From the NCBI RefSeq assembly GCF_000186345.1, contig NC_014962.1:4120450-4184449 (forward strand): a DNA stretch of 64,000 bases. The letters run 5' to 3'. The notes under the pieces are model-generated. The model was not told the DNA's origin. It saw nothing but the letters and a program-made list of their open reading frames with translations, and ran no database searches. Made by a program: the position numbers and the translations under genes. This DNA is from Isosphaera pallida ATCC 43644. Its GTDB lineage: Bacteria > Planctomycetota > Planctomycetia > Isosphaerales > Isosphaeraceae. Position 1 is the stretch's first letter. Each line of letters starts with the position of its first letter. Shown in pieces: positions 38,781 to 47,266 of the stretch.

Positions 38781-39869
38781 TCAACCAACATACCAACGGC
38801 CGTTTTCCATGACCACGCGATCATCGACCGTGATTCGTCCCTTGGAGCGGAGGTCGAGGATGAGGTCCCAGTGGAGCGACGATTCATTGACGCCGCCGGT
38901 CTCGGGGTAGCTTTGGCCGAGGGCGAGGTGGACGGTGCCGCCGATTTTTTCGTCGTAGAGGATGCTACCGGTGAAGCGGTCGATCCCGGAGTTGAGACCG
39001 ATGCCGAATTCGCCCAGACGACGCGCGCCGGGGTCAAGGTCGAGCATCGAGAGCAGATACGCCTCCTCGGCCTGGGCGCGGGCGTGGACCACGACACCGT
39101 CGCGGAATTCCAGTTCGATCCCCTCTAAGCGTCGCCCGTCGCGGCAGACCGGGAAGGTGGAGCGAAGCCGCCCCTGGATGCTCTCCTCGATGGGTCCGGT
39201 GAAGATTTCACCCGAGGGCATGTTACGACGGCCATCGGAGTTGATCCAGGTTCGCCCAGCCACCGAGAAGGTCAAATCGGTGTCGTCGCCCTCGATGCGG
39301 ACCGTGCGGGCACCGGTCATGAACTTGATCAGGCCGGCCTGACGACGGCCCAGGTCGCGCCAGGCTTCTGCGGGGTCGGGCTGGTCCAAAAACATTGAGC
39401 GGGCCACGTAATTGGTGTAGTCCTCCAACGTCATGTTGGCTTCGGCGGCATAGGCGGCAGTGGGGTATTGGGTGATGACCCAGCGGTTGCGGCGGCTCAG
39501 TTCCCGCAGGTTCCCCAAAGCGCGGTCGCGGATCGCCTGGCGGCGGGGATCGACCTGGGCCATTGAGCGGGTGTCGATCTCGGCGGCGATGCGGATGCGG
39601 CAGGGGACTGTCTCGGCCTCGTAAGCCAGCGTCATTGGATAGCGGCTCAATTGAGTCTCGCTGGCGTGGAGCAGGCGGTATTCCTCCAGCCCCGGCAAGC
39701 TCAGGCGCAACAATGGATGACCGCCTCGGTCAATCACCGCGCGGAAGCAGGCTTCGACCAGCGGGCGGGCCTCCAACTCTGAGACAATCGCCACGGCCTC
39801 CCCTGGCTGAACTGCCAGGCAGTACCCGGTCAACAAGTCGGCCCACTTGGCCACCTGGGTCTCGTCCAT
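38781..39869 (-). CDS. M29-family aminopeptidase
   Basis: 362 aa from ATG 39869. The metal-binding C-terminal half is characteristic: GEIFTGPIEESIQGRL, GEFGIGLNSGIDRFTGSILY, DEKIGGTVHLALGQSYPE and HWDLILDLRSKG. These contain the Glu, His, Tyr and Asp ligands of the M29 (thermophilic aminopeptidase, AmpS/PepS) family. The enzyme removes N-terminal residues from peptides in the cytoplasm using a dinuclear metal site. The frame is open 33 codons further upstream, but that part is unlike the family. It lies downstream of the rhomboid gene on the same strand with about 110 bp between. Confidence 0.9.
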   Translation of the reverse strand: MDETQVAKWADLLTGYCLAVQPGEAVAIVSELEARPLVEACFRAVIDRGGHPLLRLSLPGLEEYRLLHASETQLSRYPMTLAYEAETVPCRIRIAAEIDTRSMAQVDPRRQAIRDRALGNLRELSRRNRWVITQYPTAAYAAEANMTLEDYTNYVARSMFLDQPDPAEAWRDLGRRQAGLIKFMTGARTVRIEGDDTDLTFSVAGRTWINSDGRRNMPSGEIFTGPIEESIQGRLRSTFPVCRDGRRLEGIELEFRDGVVVHARAQAEEAYLLSMLDLDPGARRLGEFGIGLNSGIDRFTGSILYDEKIGGTVHLALGQSYPETGGVNESSLHWDLILDLRSKGRITVDDRVVMENGRWYVG

Positions 39870-39978
39870 CGTCGCGCCTCGCTCAGGCCGTTCAAGGGGA
39901 TGGGGATGTTGGTTGTCTGCTGCCGTCGCGTCCAGCTTGATCTTACAAGCGTCGCAACCGGAATGCAATCAGGCCTTC

Positions 39979-40914
39979 TCAGACGATCCGGGTTCCGGGA
40001 CGTTGAGCCAGCAGCGCCCCCAGACCCAGCCCGGCGAAGTGGGCGATGTTGGCCACCGGACCGAAAATCCCGGTGAGGCACACCACGAGATAAATCATCA
40101 CCAACGCGAGGGTTTGAGGGTGGATGAACAAACCAAGTTCCGGCTCGCGACTCGACTTGATCCAGGTGTAGCCGACTAGGCCGCAGACCACCCCAGAAAG
40201 CCCCCCGAAGAGGGGGTTGAATCCTCCCAAGACGTACTGAAGGATGTTGGAACCGACCGCCACCACCAAGATCAACAAGACGAATTGGCCCGACTTGATC
40301 CGCCGCTCCAACTTGCCGCCTAGGTCGTACAACCACAACAGGTTGAAGAGCAGGTGGAACGGGCCGAAATGGAGCAGAATCGGCGTGACCAGCCGCCAAA
40401 TTTCCCCTTGTTTCACGTCGGCGAAGGCGAGGAAGCGGAGACGCTCCTCAAGCGCGACAGGTCCGCCTTCCTTGCGATTGTTGATCGTTTCAGTAGATTG
40501 AATCAAAAACGGTTCTACTCGCTCATCTTTGAATCCAAATTGGTTGAAGAGCCCCAACACGATTGCTAAGGCCATCATCAGCGAGGTGACCGGGACCGAA
40601 CGGAGGGTGATTTGACCGCTCATCGCCTTGTCCAGGCGATTGGTCCGACGCTGGTAATCCCGTTCTAGGCGTTCCGCTTCTGCGCGGAGGGAGGCGGCCT
40701 GGACTTGGGCCTGGCGGTAGAGGTCGTCGTCGGGGTTGAGCCGGAAGCGCTCTAATTCGCGGCGGGCCTCGTCGAGTTGATCTTCCTTGCGGACCCAAAC
40801 GGCCAATTGCCCCTTGGTGGTGGGGCGGATGAGGGCCGGGATGCGGCGGGTGAGCAGGTAATCGACAAATCGCTCGGCCTGGTGGGAATCGTCAAGCACA
40901 CCGATTTCGCGCAT
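39979..40914 (-). CDS. Rhomboid intramembrane serine protease, GlpG-like
   Basis: 311 aa. Residues 1-60 resemble the cytoplasmic N-domain of GlpG (ERFVDYLLTRRIPALIRP, then AVWVRKEDQLDEARREL). After a coiled, charged linker come six or so membrane helices. The catalytic dyad is clear: Ser240 in GGLSGVVCG and His292 in NIAHFAGLGLGAL. The family's WRLVTPILLHFGPFHLLFN segment and Gly-rich helix packing are present. It cleaves membrane proteins within or near the bilayer; substrates are unknown. It is followed by the M29 aminopeptidase gene, which may share its transcript. Confidence 0.93.
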   Translation of the reverse strand: MREIGVLDDSHQAERFVDYLLTRRIPALIRPTTKGQLAVWVRKEDQLDEARRELERFRLNPDDDLYRQAQVQAASLRAEAERLERDYQRRTNRLDKAMSGQITLRSVPVTSLMMALAIVLGLFNQFGFKDERVEPFLIQSTETINNRKEGGPVALEERLRFLAFADVKQGEIWRLVTPILLHFGPFHLLFNLLWLYDLGGKLERRIKSGQFVLLILVVAVGSNILQYVLGGFNPLFGGLSGVVCGLVGYTWIKSSREPELGLFIHPQTLALVMIYLVVCLTGIFGPVANIAHFAGLGLGALLAQRPGTRIV

Positions 40915-41333
40915 CGGGTCACCTTACAAGGACAAACGAAACGAGCCGGGACAATCAAACCAGGGGAGAAACCGACTCGGGAGGGAAGAAGGAATAGGTT
41001 AGCGGATCGCTCGGGGATGAACCAACTCTTCTGATTGTAGCGACCCCTTCTGATTGAGCCAGCAAGGGACACGATCCCGAGAGCAAACCCGCCTGCTAAT
41101 CCTTGACGCTCCGTCGCGCGAGGACTTGATGGAGCGGGAAGGGCTCGGCGACGCTCAACCCACCAGAAATGGCAACGCCGGGACGGGGTTTGGTCATTTT
41201 GGAGTTCGCGCCGGGAGAAGAACCGAGTAGGTTACCCATGCCACGGGTTGGGGTTCGCGGTCGCTCCGCGAATGGAGTCCTGCGTATTCCCCACGCGCCC
41301 GCCCGCTCTCTTCGAGGTTGGAGACTTCAGGCG
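40915..41333. other. Divergent intergenic region, rhomboid and GT87 genes
   Basis: No gene supported. The frame of the downstream glycosyltransferase is open from 41169, and ATG 41169 or 41238 could extend it, but the translation there is Arg/Gly/Pro-rich and unlike a membrane-protein N-terminus. Promoters for both neighbours must lie here; none was distinct enough to mark. Confidence 0.4.
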
Positions 41334-42983
41334 ATGGATCGCCACAATGGAGCCGCACCCGATTCTGAATCTTCCTTGTCTTCCCCTTCTCCCTCAAGTC
41401 TCACTCGGTTTGATCCACCTCATGGTCCTGGTCGTTTGGCAAACCCGAAGGTCTTCGAAGCCGCGTTGAAGCCCGTCGAACCCGAACTGGGATCGCCGGG
41501 GATCCACTCGGCCGCGCCCCACCCGTTTTGGAACCATCGCTACGCTCGTTGGCTCATTGTAGTCGGAACTCTGGTCAACCTGACCTTCGCCGCGTGGCCG
41601 GTGGTCAATCACATTCGGGCGCGGGTTAACGAGGCGCATGGTCGAACCGTACCGGTGGCCTGGGGCTTCCCCAAGCCGGCAATCGACCTGATCGGTCATT
41701 TCAACAAGGATTACGACCTCTGGCGATTGGTAGGGGTCAAGACGCTTCGGGGCGAGTCGGTTTACCCCGAACCTTCCACCGACGCGATCTTTCCCTTCAT
41801 GTATCCTCCTTCGGCAGCGGTCTTGTTGGCGTTGTCGGCGACGTTGGGCGAGCCGTTCCAGGTGGTGCTGCTCGACGCGATCAACATGCTCTCGTGGGTG
41901 GCAGTGGTGATCGGTTCGGTACTACTGGCGACCGGACGGGCGTGGGGACGTCATCCGGTGCTGTACGTCCTCCCTTCGTTGGCGGTGCTGATCCTGATCC
42001 AGAATATTTTCATGATTGGCCAACCCAACCTGGGATTGCTGGCGTTGATGCTTGGGGCCTTCCTGGCGCTCCGCGCCAAACGCGAGGGTCTGGCCGGAGC
42101 ACTAGTGGCGTTGGCGGCGGGGATCAAGGCGTTCCCGCTGCTGGCGATCGTCTATTTCCTCTGGCGGCGTCACGACCGGGCCACGGTTTCCACCATCGTC
42201 ACCCTGGCCGCGTTGCTGCTCGTCGCACCGTTGCCGTTCCGGGGGCCCCAAGGAGCCTGGGAGGATCTGTCGCGCTGGACACGCGGCATGTTGTTCAAAT
42301 ACGACGAGACTTCGATCTCCCAGCGTCCCTACCGCAGTTTCAGCTATAAGAATCAGTCGATCATGGGATTGGCCCATCGTTTGTTCCGCGACGTGCCGGC
42401 CGATGGTGAGAAGCTGGCCGATGCCCAATTGCGCGGGACCGATCCCCGGTTGATCGGACCGGTTTGGAAGGTGACAGTGGTGGACTTGGGCTTTCGCGGG
42501 GTCTCGGGGTTAATCCTGGCCTCGGCGGCTCTTGCCGGTTTGGTCTTCGTAGCGGTTATGCCCAGTCGCAACGCCCGCACCGAGCGTTCCGACACCCTGG
42601 AATGGGCCATGCTGACCCTGTTGATCGTGATCTTCTCACCACTCTCGTTCAACTACGCTTATGTCTGGATGATTTTTCCCTTGACGGTGGCTTGGACGTT
42701 GGCGTTGGAGTCGCCCAAGGGTTCAGCGCGACGTCGCGGGTTGCTCGTCTGGGCGGGCGTGGCGAGTCTCTTGCCCGCCACCGCCGCGCTAGAGCCCCGG
42801 GTTGCCCAAGCTTATGGCAACCTGTTTTGGCCTTCGGTGGTGCTATTGGTTGGTCTGGGATGGGAGTTGCGGCGATTGGGCCGACAAGCCTCGACCCACA
42901 GCGCTCAAGCAGGTTTTCCAGCGCCTTCGACGCTAACCCATCGAACGGCTCGTTCGGCGTCTCAACCTCTGTCGGCGTCTTGA
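41334..42983 (+). CDS. GT87/DUF2029-type membrane glycosyltransferase
   Basis: 549 aa from ATG 41334, with GGAG about 10 bases upstream. About ten hydrophobic helices span the protein from the first at about residues 75-95 (WLIVVGTLVNLTFAAWPVV). DUF2029-type signatures are present: a DYDLWR segment in the first periplasmic loop, FPFMYPPSAAVLLALSA, QPNLGLLALMLGAF, and GIKAFPLLAIVYFLWRR. This family includes polyprenyl-phosphate-mannose-dependent alpha-mannosyltransferases of Actinobacteria. The donor and acceptor here are unknown; a role in envelope glycans is inferred. The N-terminal 70 residues are Ser/Pro-rich and probably cytoplasmic. Confidence 0.85.
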   Translation: MDRHNGAAPDSESSLSSPSPSSLTRFDPPHGPGRLANPKVFEAALKPVEPELGSPGIHSAAPHPFWNHRYARWLIVVGTLVNLTFAAWPVVNHIRARVNEAHGRTVPVAWGFPKPAIDLIGHFNKDYDLWRLVGVKTLRGESVYPEPSTDAIFPFMYPPSAAVLLALSATLGEPFQVVLLDAINMLSWVAVVIGSVLLATGRAWGRHPVLYVLPSLAVLILIQNIFMIGQPNLGLLALMLGAFLALRAKREGLAGALVALAAGIKAFPLLAIVYFLWRRHDRATVSTIVTLAALLLVAPLPFRGPQGAWEDLSRWTRGMLFKYDETSISQRPYRSFSYKNQSIMGLAHRLFRDVPADGEKLADAQLRGTDPRLIGPVWKVTVVDLGFRGVSGLILASAALAGLVFVAVMPSRNARTERSDTLEWAMLTLLIVIFSPLSFNYAYVWMIFPLTVAWTLALESPKGSARRRGLLVWAGVASLLPATAALEPRVAQAYGNLFWPSVVLLVGLGWELRRLGRQASTHSAQAGFPAPSTLTHRTARSASQPLSAS

Positions 42984-43180
42984 ATCCGTCCGGCGGAATC
43001 GGCTCCATCCGCTTCTCCGTTCCAAAGGGATAGATTGGTCGATTGATTCCAGCCAAGTGGAATCGATCGCGTCAACCATCTGCGTCAACCGCTCCAACCT
43101 CATCGAGCCACGGATTGGGTGGAACTGCCTTAATCGATCCCAAGATCACCAAATTGGAGATACCTTTAGCCTAAGACGTT

Positions 43181-43208
43181 TTGACTTTTCGAGCCGGCGT
43201 CCTATCCT
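43181..43208 (+). promoter_or_regulatory. Candidate sigma-70-type promoter
   Basis: TTGACT (43181-43186) and TATCCT (43203-43208) are spaced 16 bp apart. They lie 59 bases upstream of the ATG of the small proline-rich protein gene, in a locally AT-richer stretch. Five of six bases fit the -35 consensus and four of six the -10 consensus. Confidence 0.45.
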
Positions 43209-43266
43209 GTGGGTGTGGTTTCGCGCCACTCTCAGATTGAGTCGATCGCCGTCAAGGACTCTACAC

Positions 43267-43662
43267 ATGCGCAATGCGTTTGTCTCCACATTCTTGATCG
43301 CCTGGGGTAGTGTGGTTCTCGCCGACCAACCCGTTCCTCAGGCTCCCTTGAAGGGGATGCCTGTTCCTGGACCGGTGATGGCTCCACAAAAAGGACTGCC
43401 TCTGGCCCAAGGTCCGATCCCCGCTCCCGTCAAGGGTCTGCCGGTTGCTCAAGGGCCCATCGCGGCTCCGGCCAAGATGATCCCCGCTCCCGTCAAGGGT
43501 CTGCCGGTTGCTCAAGGGCCCATCGCGGCTCCGGCCAAGATGATCCCCGCTCCCGCTCCTGTGGCTCAAGGTCCGATCTCCGCTCCTGTCAAGGCTATCC
43601 CTGGTCCCGTGGGACAAGCCCCCGCTCCCGCCGTCAAGTCATTCCCAACCATCCAGCACTGA
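43267..43662 (+). CDS. Small secreted Pro/Ala-rich repeat protein
   Basis: 131 aa. A signal peptide is clear: MRNAFVSTFLIAWGSVVLA followed by DQP. The mature protein consists of near-repeats of APVKGLPVAQGPIAAPAKMI and shorter variants (QGPI-APVK), dominated by Pro, Ala, Gly, Val and Lys. There is no Cys and no globular domain. At the DNA level two 63-bp copies are identical (see repeat entry). The gene has its own candidate promoter and a strong terminator, so it is probably an independent transcription unit. A cell-wall, sheath or adhesive role is possible because Lys/Pro-rich repeats suit extended extracellular proteins, but nothing shows it. I do not recognise a family. Confidence 0.75.
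   Translation: MRNAFVSTFLIAWGSVVLADQPVPQAPLKGMPVPGPVMAPQKGLPLAQGPIPAPVKGLPVAQGPIAAPAKMIPAPVKGLPVAQGPIAAPAKMIPAPAPVAQGPISAPVKAIPGPVGQAPAPAVKSFPTIQH
43421..43546 (+). repeat. Exact 63-bp tandem duplication inside the Pro-rich gene
   Basis: Bases 43421-43483 and 43484-43546 are identical, each encoding 21 residues in frame. A third, partial copy begins at 43547 and diverges after nine bases. Exact identity at synonymous sites implies a recent duplication or active homogenisation. Confidence 0.95.
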
Positions 43663-43667
43663 TGATG

Positions 43668-43690
43668 GATTCGTTTCGCTGAGACGAATC
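43668..43690 (+). terminator. Intrinsic terminator of the Pro-rich gene
   Basis: GATTCGTTTC (43668-43677) pairs with GAGACGAATC (43681-43690) with one G-T pair and a 3-nt loop, six bases after the stop codon. TATTTTG follows. It may also serve the convergent rnc gene, which ends at 43782. Confidence 0.6.
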
Positions 43691-43781
43691 TATTTTGAGA
43701 CGGGATTTCCATCCACCGCGGCCGGATCAGAACTGGCTGCGGTGGATGACGTTGTTTAATTTTGCTTACACCTTCGATCGA

Positions 43782-44498
43782 TCAATCTGCGTGGAACGGC
43801 GCTTCGAGACCTCGCAACACGCTCAGGGCGTTTTGGGCGGCGCGTTGTTCGGCGTCCTTTTTGGTTTGGCCCCAAGCGGGCGGGAATTGATGTGAGCCAA
43901 TCCGAGCCAAGATTTTGAAGCATTTGCGATGGTCGGGGCCTTTTTCTTCCAGGAGGTGATAGGTCGGCGTGGTTCCATGATTCTTTTGAGCGTATTGCTG
44001 AAGCTGGCTTTTGTAGTTTCCTTGCGACTCCTCGTTTTTGGACGATTCGATTTCGGGCAACAGGTTGTTTAGCACGAAGCGCCGGGCCGCCTCGAAACCG
44101 CTATCAAGGTAAATCGCCCCGACCACGCTTTCGAACACGTTGGCCAGAGTCGAAGCGGGTGCCTGGGAACTGGGTCCCATTCCTTTGCCGAGCAACAGAT
44201 AATTTTGGAGCCCGAGTTTCCGAGCAATCTTGGTGCAGGTCTGCCGCGACACCACCACCGACTTGATCCGGGTTAAGTCTCCCTCCTTGGCCTCGGGGAA
44301 AAGGTGAAAGAGGGTGTCGCAAACGATCATCCCCAAAACCGAATCGCCCAGGAATTCGAGACGCTCGTTCGAGGCCAACGGGTGAACAGCGCGCGAGGAA
44401 TGGGTCAGAGCGGCTCGGAGCAGCCCTCGATCCTGAAACGAGTGACCGATCACCCGCTCGCACGAGGCCAGCAATTCCGAGTCGTCCGGCTCGCTCAT
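43782..44498 (-). CDS. rnc: Ribonuclease III
   Basis: 238 aa from ATG 44498 (a GTG directly upstream at 44501 is possible). The catalytic signature NERLEFLGDSVLGMIVCD is present, with the acidic residues for two-metal cleavage, and later the second acidic cluster ANVFESVVGAIYLDSGF. A C-terminal double-stranded RNA-binding domain follows (NYKSQLQQYAQKN ... QTKKDAEQRAAQNAL). It processes rRNA precursors and structured mRNAs. It is divergent from efpL with about 240 bp between starts. Confidence 0.96.
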   Translation of the reverse strand: MSEPDDSELLASCERVIGHSFQDRGLLRAALTHSSRAVHPLASNERLEFLGDSVLGMIVCDTLFHLFPEAKEGDLTRIKSVVVSRQTCTKIARKLGLQNYLLLGKGMGPSSQAPASTLANVFESVVGAIYLDSGFEAARRFVLNNLLPEIESSKNEESQGNYKSQLQQYAQKNHGTTPTYHLLEEKGPDHRKCFKILARIGSHQFPPAWGQTKKDAEQRAAQNALSVLRGLEAPFHAD

Positions 44499-44740
44499 CA
44501 CCGTTGGACCCCGCGACCTAATTCGTCCCGCTCCGTAGGCATTCTACCCCCTGGACGATCGATCCGCACCGTTTTGATTCGGATTCGATTTTGCCCCAAC
44601 GCTTGGCTGAGATCCTCCGAATCAAGTACACTTCTGATCCGGCTCTTAACTCCGCTTTGGTTTTGGTGGAGGAGTCGTTTTCACTCATCCCAACCGGGTT
44701 GTTCCGGGCTTGTTGGGTTTCGATTTCTCAACGCGGGAGC

Positions 44741-45316
44741 ATGTCCGTGGTTCCGGCCAAGGATTTCACCAAACGGATGGTGGTGGAGATTGATGGTGCG
44801 CCGCACATGATCGAGCGGATTCAGGTTCAAACCCCCTCGGCGCGTGGAGCGGCCACGTTGTACAAGGTGCAGGCCCGCAACCTCAAAACCCGCGCCAAGC
44901 TCGAAAAAACCTTCAAGGGAACCGACTCACTCAACGAAGTGGCCTTCGAGCGTCGAGACGTGCAATATTTGTACCGCGACGGCGAGCTATTCCACTTCAT
45001 GGACTCGACCGACTTCAACCAGTTCACCCTCGCCTTGGAAGATTTGGAGGACCAAGTCGGCTACCTCCAGGAAAATATGGAGGGCTTGTGCGCCTTAATG
45101 GTCAACGACGAACCCATCGCGGTGGAGTTGCCTGACACCATTGAGCTGACGATCGTGGAAACCACGCCTGGAGTGCGGGGAAACTCCGCGACCGGGCGGA
45201 CCAAGCCAGCGACCCTCTCCACCGGCCTCGTCATTCAAGTACCTGAACATCTTGAAGCGAACACAAAGATCAAGGTCGATACCCGCACCGGCGAATACCT
45301 CGGCCGGGTCAACTGA
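44741..45316 (+). CDS. efpL: Elongation factor P-like protein EfpL (YeiP)
   Basis: 191 aa from ATG 44741. The first-domain loop reads QTPSARGAATLYK, which matches the EfpL/YeiP subfamily (E. coli YeiP has SPTARGAATLYK) rather than the PGKG-type loop of canonical EF-P. The tip residue is Arg35 instead of the modified Lys. The middle KTFKGTD and the C-terminal block NSATGRTKPATLSTGLVIQVPE are also subfamily-typical. EfpL relieves ribosomes stalled on poly-proline and related motifs. The frame is open upstream to 44591, but the homology starts at 44741. Pro-rich proteins are abundant in this window, so the need for such a factor is plausible. Confidence 0.9.
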   Translation: MSVVPAKDFTKRMVVEIDGAPHMIERIQVQTPSARGAATLYKVQARNLKTRAKLEKTFKGTDSLNEVAFERRDVQYLYRDGELFHFMDSTDFNQFTLALEDLEDQVGYLQENMEGLCALMVNDEPIAVELPDTIELTIVETTPGVRGNSATGRTKPATLSTGLVIQVPEHLEANTKIKVDTRTGEYLGRVN

Positions 45317-45401
45317 CCAAGCGAGGTGGGAATCGGTCCCGTCAAGCCTGGTGTGGGGAGTTTGAGATGGGTGACGAGGGAAACGCGGCGGCGTTCGTCA
45401 G

Positions 45402-47036
45402 TCAGTAGCCCACACCTGGGTCGCAGAGGGCGGCCAATCCTTTGAGCGGGATGCTCACCCAGTCGGGGCGGTTGTTAAGTTCGTAGTCCAACTCATAAAG
45501 CGCCTTGTCGGCCAGATGGGCGGCCAGGATGGTACGGGACGCCGCGTCAGGGTGGGCGGCCTGGTCGTTGCTGAGGGTGGCGAAGTAGCCCTCCTCGAAA
45601 GCGGCCGTCATTTGCGCGCGCCACTGGTCGGCGACTGTCTTGATCGCGACGGGGTCGTTGCCGTTCGAGGCGCTCTGCTCGCCGCGGAGATCGCGCGCGG
45701 CGTGAACCGCGAGGGTGGCGGCGTAGTCGAACGAGCGGATCATGCCGGCGACATCCTTCAATGGGGAGGTTTTGGCCTTGCGCGCCTCCAACGAGCGTGC
45801 TGGTTCCCCCTCGAAGTCGAGCAGCACCACGTCGGGCGCGTGCGGCTCGCCTACGACTAAAACCTGTCCTAGGTGATAGTCGCCATGAACGCGAATCCGC
45901 CTGGGACTGGCCTGAGCAACCAGGTCGTCGGCTTGAACCCGCAACCGATTGACCAGCGCGGGAAACCCCGCGACGACCATCTCGACCGTCGCCTGCTCGA
46001 TCGGGGTGGTGTGGGAGAGGTGGTCGGTCAACAACGGTTCGAGCCGCCGCCAGCGTTCCGCCACTTCGTCGAGCAAGCGGCGATGGTCCTCGGCTCGGTA
46101 CGGTTCGGGCGCGAAACCGGGATCGTCGGGGTCGCTCGCCAGAACCTGGTGCAGTTCGGCGGTGCGTTGACCCAACAGTCGCGCTAAACCGGGGGCACGG
46201 TCCTCGGTTGCCAAGGTAGCGGCCCCGAGGGTGGGGTCCGCTTCAGGCATGGCGTTCAAGCGGGAACTCAGATCGTTGAGAAACCAAGTCCAAGCCGAGC
46301 CGGAGTTGGGCACGAGGCGTTGCAACATGGCGAGGGTCACCAGCGATTGGTCGGACGCGACCCAATCCAAATGACCGAGGACTTCTGGAACCTGCGGGAA
46401 CCCGTGACGGGCGAGAAAGCGTCCCATCTCGAGGTCGGGGTTCTCGCCACGCTCCAGTTTGCGGAACACCTTGAGGATGGCGGTTTGACCGAAGGTCAGG
46501 TTCGAGTTGCTCTGCTCCGCGGAGAGGGGCCGCGGAGCCGGGGCGGGTTGGTCGGCGGGCCAGGCCGCCTCAAGGCCGGGCAAAGCCACCCCGCGGATCC
46601 AACCCCGACGGGTCGGGCGGCTCCGCTGAAACCGGATGGCGTCGAACCAAGCCGCCGCCAGACGCAAATCCGTCAACCCTTCGCGGAGGTGGGCGGTTTC
46701 CCCCATCTCCGTTTCGATCCGCGCCAAAATCGCTTGGGGAGACTCTTGGTCTTCAGGCGCACCAGGACGAATGACCCAAGGAATCGCGTAGGATTCGGAC
46801 CTCGCTTCGACCGGATGAACCGCCACGATCGCCAAGCCACACGGCTCGGCCTCGTTGAAGGCGGTCGCGGTGGAATCGCCGGGTTGAAGGTCGTCAATTC
46901 GCTCGATCCGGTCAATCCCCCGCGCCTTGGAGCCGAACCAGCGTTGACGGGTGAGGAATCGGGCGAACACCGCGTCGGGTAGTTCCCCTGCGTGACACAC
47001 CGGCAAGTCGTCGAAGGGTTGGGTGCGATCGGTCAT
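45402..47036 (-). CDS. Maltokinase
   Basis: 544 aa from ATG 47036, with AAGGAG about 12 bases upstream. N-terminal FLTRQRWFGSKARGIDRI is typical of maltokinases (Mak/Pep2), followed by the kinase-like part: LSAEQSNSNLTFGQTAILKVFRKLERGENPDLEM, cut here as two adjoining motifs, then RIRVHGDYHLGQVLVV (catalytic loop) and LLDFEGEPARSLEAR (metal-binding DFE). It phosphorylates maltose to maltose-1-phosphate, the GlgE glucan pathway donor, in the cytoplasm. No treS or glgE gene is visible in the window. It lies 230 bp downstream of the anti-sigma gene on the same strand. Confidence 0.88.
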   Translation of the reverse strand: MTDRTQPFDDLPVCHAGELPDAVFARFLTRQRWFGSKARGIDRIERIDDLQPGDSTATAFNEAEPCGLAIVAVHPVEARSESYAIPWVIRPGAPEDQESPQAILARIETEMGETAHLREGLTDLRLAAAWFDAIRFQRSRPTRRGWIRGVALPGLEAAWPADQPAPAPRPLSAEQSNSNLTFGQTAILKVFRKLERGENPDLEMGRFLARHGFPQVPEVLGHLDWVASDQSLVTLAMLQRLVPNSGSAWTWFLNDLSSRLNAMPEADPTLGAATLATEDRAPGLARLLGQRTAELHQVLASDPDDPGFAPEPYRAEDHRRLLDEVAERWRRLEPLLTDHLSHTTPIEQATVEMVVAGFPALVNRLRVQADDLVAQASPRRIRVHGDYHLGQVLVVGEPHAPDVVLLDFEGEPARSLEARKAKTSPLKDVAGMIRSFDYAATLAVHAARDLRGEQSASNGNDPVAIKTVADQWRAQMTAAFEEGYFATLSNDQAAHPDAASRTILAAHLADKALYELDYELNNRPDWVSIPLKGLAALCDPGVGY

Positions 47037-47266
47037 TTCGAATCCGAACTCCTTGGACGGAAACGGAAAAAAAACGGAGTCCCCCGCGGTGGGTTCCGCG
47101 AGGGATCTCGATGGATGCAACCTAAGTTCAAAGATGAGCTTCGGGTCGTCGTTCTTCCTTGCGTCAAGCAACCTGCCGATTCGATTTGAGTGGTTGAGTG
47201 GAGGGCGACCACCTTACACACAATGACAGCGAGGTGATGGCAGAGTGCAATCAATCGCCACGTCGA

